From: Akebia trifoliata
Taxonomy: Eukaryota; Streptophyta; Magnoliopsida; Ranunculales; Lardizabalaceae
Direction: 5' to 3'
Length of the DNA: 64,000 nucleotides
Assembly: GCA_017979445.1 (NCBI GenBank)
Contig: CM030711.1
Coordinates: forward strand, 44,439,560-44,503,559
Below, in pieces: positions 55,807 to 64,000 of the stretch (position 1 is the first letter of the stretch; each line of letters starts with the position of its first letter). A program made the position numbers and the translations under genes. The notes under the pieces are model-generated. The model saw nothing but the letters and a program-made list of their open reading frames with translations. It was not told the DNA's origin and did no database searches.

Positions 55807-57146
55807 TAGTACACAATCTCTTCTTTATGCCTGGTTAAAATATCCGTGTAACGTTGTCTATCAAAATTTATTCTGAAAGACAATTTCCTTCATGAGAATT
55901 TTTTTTTTTTTTTTTTTTTTTTAAACCAAAGAATTTATTGAAATGAGGACTAGGAGTCCTTGAATCTTCATAAGATGTTCACATGGGTTGCTTCTCTATT
56001 TTGGCTAATCTATAATGGTTAGTGAAAGTGTGTGCTTATTTGTTTCACTTTTCTCATTATTACGGTCTATAAAAATCGAAAAGTTGAGTACAAGTCCTCG
56101 TGTACGCATTTCTGTTTTTTTTTTTCCTAGCATTTTCTTTCATCCATCTCTGCTACTCATTCTATGAACATTTTATTTCTTGGTTGCCAATATTGTGCAC
56201 CAGAACTGTGGCTGGTCTTCTTGTGGTTTTCAAAAAATTTCGTTTTGGTTTGATTGGTATGTATTGTTGACATAAGACTCTGGAACCAAATCTTGACTTT
56301 AACTGCTCGACTGTAATTTATATTAAAACTAAATCTTGATTGGTATGTATAGTTGGCATAAGACTGGAGTGGATAATGATTGGGATTTATGTTAAAAAAA
56401 TTCTCGACTAAGATTCCAACGAGACCGAAAGACAACATCACATGCATAAATAATGTTAACCTGATAATTCTGCTCTTTGGTTGTTGTTTTGCTGAGCACC
56501 TCCCAACAAAACAACACTCCTAGGGAGTAGGGACATGTGCGTGTCTACCCGTTCTTTATGAGGTTCTCTTATCGTCCTAAATTTTTTGTTATGTTTTCAT
56601 AGTTTCTTGCATCTGCACCCAGACCTAGATATTGTAAATGGAAAATCTTGTGTTTATCCTGTTTCCTATTTTTCTTTAGTATGGTTTTGTTAATTTCTAT
56701 AGAATAGCTTATGTAAAACTCTTGATTTTCTTGTAGACAACAATTTAGCTATATATGACTTTCATATTATTGCTGGTTATAGTTATAACTTTGTTGTTAA
56801 TGTTTTTTGGTATAAACTTGAACTAAATCTATCCAAAAGAAAGGGATATTAGTTGGAATTAATATTTTCCCTGTAGGTTCATTTGTATTCATGTTTTCTA
56901 ATGTATTTTCCTTGTTATGTGATTGTATTCATAAAATATAATGCAGTCCTCTGTATGAAATTTGGTCGTTCCTTTGGTGGACACATGTAGCGACTCGGAC
57001 GATTTGACCTGGACCCCAGGTTTCTACGTAGTTTACATTTTTTCCTTCCCCCACCCCCAACAAAAAAAAAAAAGAAATAATGCAGGGATGATAATGGTCC
57101 AGTAGCAGAAACTAATGATGCCATTACTAGTTTTTCAATGTACGCA
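55807..57146. other. T-rich intergenic stretch
   Basis: I see no supportable gene. There is a T run at 55902-55922. A partial internal repeat is present: TTTGATTGGTATGTAT.GTTG.CATAAGACT at about 56249 and 56339. Homology to receptor copy E begins at about 57147. Confidence 0.5.
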
Positions 57147-58954
57147 TGAATATCCTCCAAGCACGTCTGCCTATGTTGCACCTACATAAGTCTATGCAAC
57201 CTCTCAATCAATGGGTCCAAGCTCAAGCATAAACCTGAATCACGATCTAACATGGGTTTTCCAAATTGACCCAGGGTTTCTCTACTTGGTTAGACTCCAT
57301 TTCTGTGAGTTTTGCCCGTAAATAACCCTGCCCAATCAAGGGGTTTTTAAGATCTTCATCAATAATCAAACTGCCGAGGTTGAAGCAGATGTAGCTGGCT
57401 GGACAGGGGGGAATGGAATTCCAGTGTATAGAGATTACGTTGTGCTCGTTCCCCAGGGGAAAGGCCAGCAGGATCTATGGCTTGCATTACATCCTAAAAC
57501 GTTAAATCATCCCGAATATAACGATGCAATCCTAAATGGACTTGAGATTTTTAAAGTGAATGACAGTAATGGAAACCTTGCTGGGCCTAATCCAATTCCT
57601 GCTCCAAAACAGGAATCAATCAACGTGCCTTCCACTAAACCATCCAATTCTAGGAATTCAAAGAATCACGCTGCAATCATTGCAGGAGGGGTTGTAGGTG
57701 GCATTGCTGCCGTTTTTCTTCTTTGCCTCATTGTGTTTAAGCTGTCAAAATGCTGGAGACAGAGAAAGGACTCGAGTTCCAGTGCTGGGAAGCATGGGAC
57801 ATCAAAGACAAACACCACAGGAAGTTACACCTCGTCACTCCCTTCTAACCTTCGCCGTAATTTATCATTTTTGGAGATCAAGGATGCCACCAACAACTTC
57901 GACGAGGCTCTACTCTTGGGTGTTGGTTGTTTTGGGAAGGTTTACAAGGGTTAAATCGATGGTGGAAGCACTAAGGTAGCCATTAAACGTGGGAACCCTC
58001 TCTCTAAGCAGGGGATTCCATGAGTTTCTGACACAGATTAAAACTCTTTTGGGACTGCGACATCACCACCTGGTCTCACTGATTGGATTCTGCAAAGAGA
58101 ATTGTGAAATGATCATTGTCTATGATTACATGGCTCATGGAACCCTTCATGAGCACCTCTATTAGACCCATAAGCCACCCCTCCCATGGAAGCAAAGGCT
58201 TCAAATCTGCATTGGGGCTGCACATGGCCTACACTACCTTCATATCGATGGCAAACACATTATCATCCACCGAGACATGAAGACAACAAACATCCTCTTG
58301 GATGAAAAATGGGTGGCGAAGGTTTCAGATTTTGGGTTATCTAAGACGTGGACTTCATTGGATCACAGCCATGTCAGTACTGTTGTGAGAGGTAGTTTCG
58401 GTTATTTAGATCCAGAGTACTGCATGAGGCAACAATTGACAGAGAAATCCGATGGGTACTCATTTGGTGCTGTACTATTTGAGGTTCTCGGTGCACGGCC
58501 TGTCTTGAATACAGCTCTGGAAGAGGAACAAGTGAGCTTAGTGGATTGGATCTTACACGTTGTCAGAACAATGGTATCCTTGATCAGATCATCGACCCAT
58601 ACCTGAAAGGGAAGATTGGTTCGGAGTGCTTAAAGAAGTCTGCGGAGACCGCTGAGAAGTGTGTGGTCGATAAGGGGATCAATCAACCAGCAATGGGTGA
58701 TGGTTCTGTGCAGCCTTGAGTTTGTATTACAGCTGCAAAAGAGTGGAAAATATGGAAGAAAGAATGATTCAAATGCAACGTTGGATTTATATAGCAATGC
58801 AACTTGCTTGATGGGCAGTGGGTCGACTATGAGCACTGGGAGTTGGAGCGTCAGTAACCAGGATTCCAATGGATTGACACCTAATGCTGTGTTCTCAGAG
58901 ATCCTAACAGGGAATGACGGTGAGATTGGGAGCAATGATCACCCATTGCACTGA
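57147..58954 (+). pseudogene. CrRLK1L pseudogene E, 5' truncated
   Basis: Homology starts in the second malectin-like domain (YPP..SAYVAP) without signal peptide or first malectin domain. A 176-codon frame (57424-57954) covers PVYRDYVVLVPQGKGQQDLW, the membrane helix and TNTTGSYTSSLPSN. It stops at TAA 57952 where the family has CAA (KGQIDGG). An extra base follows near 58020. TAG at 58163 replaces the Lys codon of LYKT. The catalytic loop [15 protein letters not shown] and DFG are intact in an isolated 109-codon frame (58277-58606). In it DVYSFG reads DGYSFG, and a frameshift follows. The usual C-terminus ending NDHPLH is at 58954, but a deletion removed the acidic segment before it. Its kinase wording ([18 protein letters not shown]) is closer to canonical FERONIA than C or D. 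Confidence 0.92.
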
Positions 58955-59688
58955 TATATAATATGTTTGATCATGCCTTCCTGTAATTTATATACTTCTA
59001 AGAGAGTAGAACGATGTTTATTTTTGTTGTAGGATGATTTTAAGGATAATCAAGAAGCACCTTCATGCCCACTGACTCACAAACGTTTTGCCCGACTCTT
59101 GGACCTACACAACTAAAAATATAAAATAAAATAAAAAAAAGAGAGAAAAAAAAAAATCAGCCTGCTTTATAATTTCTAGCAGTCTGATTAAATCATTTTG
59201 TTCTGATTTGAGCCAAAACCATTTCGAAATGGAACAAAACCGTCGACGATGAATTTGATATGAGGCTCAAATGCCTTATAAAAGACAGCTCCCTATTAGA
59301 AATAAAAAAAATATGTCAAACAAAAAACTGCAAGAAACAGATTAAATTGATGAGGCCCCCTAAAGCAATTGATCAAAGCAGTTGTTGATTTCCATGACCT
59401 GATTGTTTCTCTGTTCTTGATTAATTTGAAAACATAGTGGCCACTTAGGTATGAGGCCCCCTAAATTTATCCTATCTCACATACAATAGACTTCAACACT
59501 AGTCCATTCACAAGCACAACCATCCACAAAAAATATAAATAACTACCCAAACTGCTCACAATCTAAACAATGTAAGCATCTACAAGAAATGAGTAACTCT
59601 AAATCCACAAGGGGAAAAAAAAAAGATAAAAACAATGTATGCCATTCTAGCAAACTATTATCCCACAAAATTGGACTGAGGTGTTCTC
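58955..59688. other. 3' flank of copy E and convergent spacer
   Basis: It matches the flanks of B, C and D, including CTACAAGAAATGAGTAACTC then TAAATCCACAAG near 59580-59610, which corresponds to the H1/H2 target site but is empty here. Confidence 0.6.
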
Positions 59689-60676
59689 CTAGGCATCATG
59701 TATCTTCTCGCGTAATCCCTCCAACATTCTTTTCCTGGATTCCAAATTTCTTGCAAGAAATATTTCTGCCTCCAAGGGGTCTCTCCGAAGGATTGCAAAT
59801 GCACAATCCAGATATCTGCTATCGAATCCTTCTGTCTTCATCAACTCTGCGTATAGCGTGTTCGCAAATGACATAGGATCTACTAATTTTGCAATTTGTT
59901 CTATCCTAACATTCATTCCTTCAATCATTTCTCTCATAGCTTCGACAGTACGTGTCTTCTTATTTTGTTGTCTCTTGTGTGTAGAAAGTATCGGCCTCTT
60001 ACCAATACTAGTATTCGACACACTCACTCCCTCTTCAATACCATATAAGTTTACATCCTCATCAACTGCTGGCGGGTCATCTTTGCCATCTCCACCATCA
60101 ATCTTGTCAACATCAACGCAATCGAGCCCACAAATAGCAAAGCTTCCATTGGGGTGATCATTTCCAAAGATGATTGACAATTTCTCGAAATCCCATTTGG
60201 GGCTCCTACCACGAAACCATTTGAACTTGTCATATTTCTGGAACAATATACGACGTATGAGTTTCAAAATATAATATTAAAATGCATTATAGTAAAAAAA
60301 AAATGTTAACCAAGTACAAGTATCATACCTGAAGCAGCTCTTCCCACTTTTCCTCAGGTGCAGCGATGATTTGTTTCACGGGGTCCCATTCAAATCCAAT
60401 CTTTCCTTTCAATTCAACAAAAGCCTTGTATTCAGCCTTCATTGTACGAAGCCGACTTTCTATATGTTTCTTTCCTACTACTTGACGGGTCTTTTGAAAA
60501 ATAGCATCGATTAACACTTTCCACACACTATCCTTCCATGCATTACCATGCTTGTGGCCTTGTCTAGCCTCTTCAACTAATGTATCAATAAGAGATGTAT
60601 CCATGGAGTAGTTCCATCTAAGTTGTTTACCCTTTTCCTTGCCTTCTGTTTTTGATTGTGAGTCATTGTAATCCAT
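59689..60676 (-). CDS. Myb/SANT-like DNA-binding protein, two exons
   Basis: Exon 1 is 60329-60676 (116 codons) and ends at CAG|GTATGA; exon 2 is 59689-60237 (182 codons plus TAG) after a TTGTTCCAG acceptor; the join is in phase 0, total 298 aa. Exon 1 holds a Myb/SANT-like domain of the Myb_DNA-bind_3 type (WNYSMDTSLIDTLVEEARQG, then WKDSVWKVLIDAIFQ, then WDPVKQIIAAPEEKWEELL). Exon 2 begins KYDKFKWFRGRSPKWDFEKL, has an acidic linker, a basic patch (HKRQQNKKTRT) and a helical C-terminus (REMIEGMNVRIEQIAKLVDP). Such proteins occur as plant transcription-factor-like genes and as the first ORF of PIF/Harbinger transposons. A HARBI1-like nuclease tail lies just upstream at 61165-61390 on the same strand. 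It is the only intact copy of the neighbour duplicated along the array. Confidence 0.82.
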
Positions 60677-61164
60677 TTCTAATGCTGTTTGCTGCTAAGA
60701 TTAAATAAAAATTAATATTACAACAATAAATCGAACACCAAAAGAGTGAAACCTTTGTAATCTCATGAGAACTGTTGCTCTTAGAAGTCAAAAATAAATA
60801 AAAAATGCCCTAGATGCCCTAGCTAGAAGTCTTGGCAACACCTTCTCCCCAGAACCAGAACAAGATTTTACAACGGTATAGTCTAACATAAAAAATCCAT
60901 ATAATAAAAGGATAATAAAGCAAAACCATCCATTTATACCATGTCTCTTCAAAGTAGTAATTATCATACATTTCTTAAAATTACTAGATAATATACACTT
61001 CAATAATAGTTCATTAGGTCCAAAAAGTCATTTCACTATATCTGCATAACACAATCCAAAAATTAGAATGCTAAAAGACTGACAGCATTAATCCATGCAA
61101 ATAGACTAACCATTTATTTAATCAAACCCAAATTTTTGGGATAAGGCTTGATGATAATCAACGT
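60677..61164. other. Upstream region of the Myb/SANT-like gene
   Basis: AT-rich sequence between the Myb/SANT start codon and the HARBI1-like fragment. No promoter element is identifiable, and the short frames look random. Confidence 0.4.
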
Positions 61165-61390
61165 CTACTGCACCATTTTATCCCTAAATTGAACTAATCT
61201 AGCTTGTTCTGCTCTTTCTGTTGGTTGGTTATCAGCAGATACAGTTGGCACCTCTTCTGGAGTGGCTTAAGTTTTTTATATCTCTTGATCAATTTCTTTT
61301 CTCAATAGATCACTTGAATCAACACCCATGACGTGGTTGTATAATACAAAACAAGTTAACATTATCTTTAGTTGTCTTTTATGGGAAGAA
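61165..61390 (-). pseudogene. HARBI1/ALP1-like DDE nuclease, C-terminal fragment
   Basis: The minus strand reads KIMLTCFVLYNHVMGVDSSD, then LLRKEIDQEI, a stop, and after it ATPEEVPTVSADNQPTERAE and QARLVQFRDKMVQ. The first part corresponds to the conserved end of Harbinger-type nucleases (usually ..CCxLHNH(I/L)M..D), which in plants include both transposases and domesticated ALP1-like proteins. The tail with an R-D-x-M/L motif fits their C-terminus. At least one in-frame stop is present and the catalytic DDE part is missing, so it is a remnant. Confidence 0.6.
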
Positions 61391-61629
61391 TGAATCAATT
61401 GATAAATTACTCCGAAATATGATATTGGTCTTTGTTGTAGGCTGTAGCATTTATTTCTGTATGGCGCTCGAAAACAGGTTAGTGGGTTTATCCTACTTCC
61501 ATAGGTAGCATTTTCCTAATAGGGGGGGAGGAAGTATGGGACAATGACTACTATAATCAATATGGATATGGCTTGAACGGGATTTCTCAAAGAAGCTTTG
61601 AATAAATTCACGTATTTTAGCCTTTGTGT
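61391..61629. other. Spacer before the LINE
   Basis: Short non-coding spacer with nothing recognisable; the 5' limit of the LINE homology near 61630 is approximate. Confidence 0.3.
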
Positions 61630-62426
61630 GGATCTTTCTCCATCCTTGCAAATGGTTCATTGCAAGGTTTAAGATTTCGTTTTGGTGAAGGGAATGGTTC
61701 AAGGCTAAGGATAAGAAGTTCTCTGTCAAGTCTTTCTATTATTGCTTGCTTCCGTCGAGTGAGGTTTCTTTCTCTCCATCTATCATTTGGTCCGCTCTTG
61801 TTCCTTCTAAGGTGTCTTTCTTTTTATGGCTTGCCTCGTTGGGTAGAATCCTCACCTTGGATAATTTGATCTGTCGGGGGTGGATCATCCCAAATTTTTG
61901 CTATCTTTGTTCGAGGGACGGGGAGTCTGTCAACCACATTCTTATTCATTGTTCTTTCTCTCGTGTTATTTGGATGTTCTTTTTATCTCGTTTCCAAGTG
62001 GATTGGGTTCTTCCTTTATCTTTTTTTGCGCTTTTAGAGGGTTAGAGTTTAAATATCTTCTCTTCTAGAAAAATGCATCTTTGGGCTATCCTTCCTTTCG
62101 CCATTGCTTGGGGTCTTTGGACAGAGCGCAACAACAAAGTGTTCCATTACAAGGAGAGCTCGTCTCACACAGTGATTTTAGAGATTTTGGGATTTCTTTT
62201 CTTTTGGTCAAAGTTGAATAAAGACTTTGAGGGAGTGTGCTTCCAAGATTTTGTATTTAATTGGGAAATCGTTTGTGACTTGTAGCACTTCGCCAAGCGT
62301 GTATTTTGCCTTTATTTCTTTCTTTCCTTGTTGGTCTTTCTTGTCTTGTTGTTTGGGGGCTATCTCAGCCTCCTCTTCTCCTTTTCTTCATTAATAAAAT
62401 TTATATTTATCAAAAAAAAAAAAAAT
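61630..62426 (+). mobile_element. LINE (L1-type) 3' end, 5' truncated
   Basis: The plus strand encodes the C-terminal reverse-transcriptase zinc-binding region of plant L1-type LINEs. FSVKSFYYCLLPSS is followed by VPSKVSFFLWLASLGRILTL and DNLICRGWIIPNFCYLCSRD, with the C..C...H....H..C pattern completed by ESVNHILIHCSFSRVIWMFF. A second frame, after a stop at 62043, gives LWAILPFAIAWGLWTERNNK. Sequence after the last stop is pyrimidine-rich and ends in AATAAAATTTATATTTATC plus an A run (62413-62425), the LINE tail. Frames are broken, and no target duplication was found. Confidence 0.82.
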
Positions 62427-63025
62427 CAAAACATTCACCAAAAGGGAACAAAACATTCAAAAAAATTCAAAACATTCTGAAATAATCATAAAAATAAATA
62501 ATAAGCATTTTAGTGATAAATATTGTAAAATAAATGTTTTAGGTTAGAAAATGACTCTTACAACATTTTGTCAAATATATCATACTTTTCATGCCTTCAA
62601 GAATCTATAAACCCTCCATTATTCTCCCAAAATCCTGTCTTGTTCTTAAGGTTTGAAGGAGATAAAATCTCAAGGTTAAAGATGAGAATAAAAAATTTAG
62701 AGGTTGCATATAATGAGTGTTAGGGAGAAAAAAAACAATTTTTTAGCAAGAGGTAGAAGATGAGTACATTTATATCTCTTAGAGAAGACCGAGGCCAAGG
62801 AATATATTATCAGTTTGTAAATACAAGATGTATCTCAAATATTCATCAAAGTGAAAGGGACCATTATATGATTCCCTTAGGAATAGTCACGGTTTCTAAC
62901 TTTTCTTCTCATTCAGATCTGGCTTCAGTATATTCCTATTGGAATGATTCAATAGAAACATTTAAGACGAACCAGAACATTTTTTTTATATTTTTTGCAA
63001 ATCGAGACATACCAGAACATATTAA
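62427..63025. other. Intergenic stretch with an unconvincing frame
   Basis: The plus-strand frame 62760-63053 (97 codons) has varied composition (for example REDRGQGIYYQFVNTRC) but no domain I recognise. Its end runs into the Harbinger-type MITE at 63026. It may be a decayed gene piece; support is insufficient for a CDS call. Confidence 0.35.
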
Positions 63026-63515
63026 GGGTGTGTTTGATAAGTGGTGTGTTTGAATGGTCAACTTGCCAACTCTCAACAAAGTTTGTCGTTTTTTGTATTT
63101 AAACATTCACCTCTCAGGGTGAATGTTGAGAACAATCGTTGTGAACTCAGTTACAACCACGCTCTCCATCCAGGTTGGTTCTCTCTCTCTCTCTCTCCCT
63201 CTCCCCCCCTCTTCTCCCCATGGATTAAAGTTTTCTATGATGGAGGGTTCACTCATCCCCAATCGACCCTTTGATCCCTCAACCATTGTTGATCGTCTCA
63301 AATCCAACAATGGCGGCACAGGTGAAACCCTATTTCTAATCCTTTGCCCTACAATCAAACCCTGTTTGAAGGTTCATTCATCCCTAACTCTCATCATCTA
63401 CCATACATGGAAGTTCTAATTAACCCTCACTATGAACTCTCGATAGTCGAACTTAAAGAGTTGAACTCTTGAAAGTTCAACTCTCAAGGTTAACTCTCAC
63501 TTATCAAACAAACCC
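63026..63515. mobile_element. Harbinger-type MITE H3, copy 2
   Basis: The ends GGGTGTGTTTGATAAGTG and CACTTATCAAACAAACCC are near-perfect inverted repeats, flanked by TAA at 63023-63025 and 63516-63518. A (TC)n run sits at 63180-63200. The right-end interior AGAGTTGAACTCTTGAAAGT is shared with 37616-38505. It is non-coding. Confidence 0.85.
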
Positions 63516-64000
63516 TAAAACTTTTCACGACAAACCGGCATAGACTAAAACATTCATCAAAACCTTCATTCTAGACATGTTTCGTATCAAAATGTTCAAA
63601 TAAAGAAACCGAAATTGTACAATATTTTAAACCATAGTTCATTTACTGGCCAATGAATCAATCTTAGGGCCTCTGACAAGGCAACCCACACTTTCCTTAC
63701 CAACCTATCTAACCCACAAGAGCCTTATCTCATGCAAATGCCAAGCAAATTACTCTTAAAACTTCCACTCCCTGATTTTGAACCCAAAACCAAATCTCAC
63801 ATTTACACCTTGCAAACGAAGGCTTTCCCTTAGAGAAAGCTGACCTACATTCAAACAGAGATTGCGTGAGCAAACTACCAAAGACTCTTGCTTCCAACTA
63901 AGACACTAATTTGCTAATGTGCAATCTTGGACCAGTCTAACTAGGGCTTAAATCAGGTTTGGGCCAGATAGGTGTCTACCCCTATCCATATCTGGTATTT
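63516..64000. other. Unassigned sequence at the window end
   Basis: No gene, terminal repeat or recognisable motif could be supported here. Confidence 0.4.

Noticed and set aside
62760..63053. 97-codon frame of varied composition
   Set aside because: No recognisable domain; it ends inside a MITE and has no splice or neighbour support.

Overview
This is nuclear DNA from a flowering plant. The evidence is AT-rich intergenic sequence, typical plant transposons (Ty1-copia with an initiator-Met tRNA primer site, CACTA, hAT, PIF/Harbinger and L1-type LINE) and a cluster of CrRLK1L receptor-like kinases of the FERONIA type. I cannot name the species.

The backbone is a local array of at least five CrRLK1L copies, named A to E here. 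A (about 0.4-5.3 kb, minus strand) is a pseudogene split by a retrotransposon. B (13.6-16.2 kb, plus) is a pseudogene with many lesions. C (25916-28591, plus, 891 aa) and D (51238-53916, plus, 892 aa) are intact and intronless, with all core kinase motifs. E (about 57.1-58.95 kb, plus) is truncated and broken. A sixth relic near 44.1-44.5 kb keeps only the 5' leader. Each plus-strand copy B to E is followed by a convergent minus-strand Myb/SANT-like gene or its remnant (16.85, 36.9-37.5, 54.6-55.1 and 59.7-60.7 kb). Only the last is intact, with two exons. The duplicated unit was therefore 'CrRLK1L then convergent Myb/SANT gene'. A lies in inverted orientation relative to C, and the flank at 6.6-9.6 kb is an inverted copy of 21.1-25.6 kb.

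The spaces between genes are filled with nested mobile elements whose ends and target-site duplications can be read directly. They include a gag/RNase H copia derivative (746-3844, TSD GAAGG) in pseudogene A, itself interrupted by a 1.5-kb solo LTR (1547-3068, TSD CCCTT). A CACTA-like element (29115-34477) carries possible captured exons. Several Harbinger-type non-autonomous elements have TAA/TTA duplications, two of them side by side on one TAA. A hAT-like element has TSD GAAAAACA. A family of double-hairpin foldback elements shares one core but has different ends. Paralogous units supply empty sites for several insertions.

Host-gene pieces are also present: two adjacent HSP90 exons (39658-39917) followed by one UDP-glucuronate decarboxylase exon (41621-41713), all on the plus strand with intact splice sites and compatible phase; a plastid trnA-UGC half-gene (45159-45197); and the last exon of an unidentified small protein (55484-55672). 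The right end holds the Myb/SANT gene, a HARBI1-like nuclease tail, a LINE 3' end and a Harbinger-type MITE.
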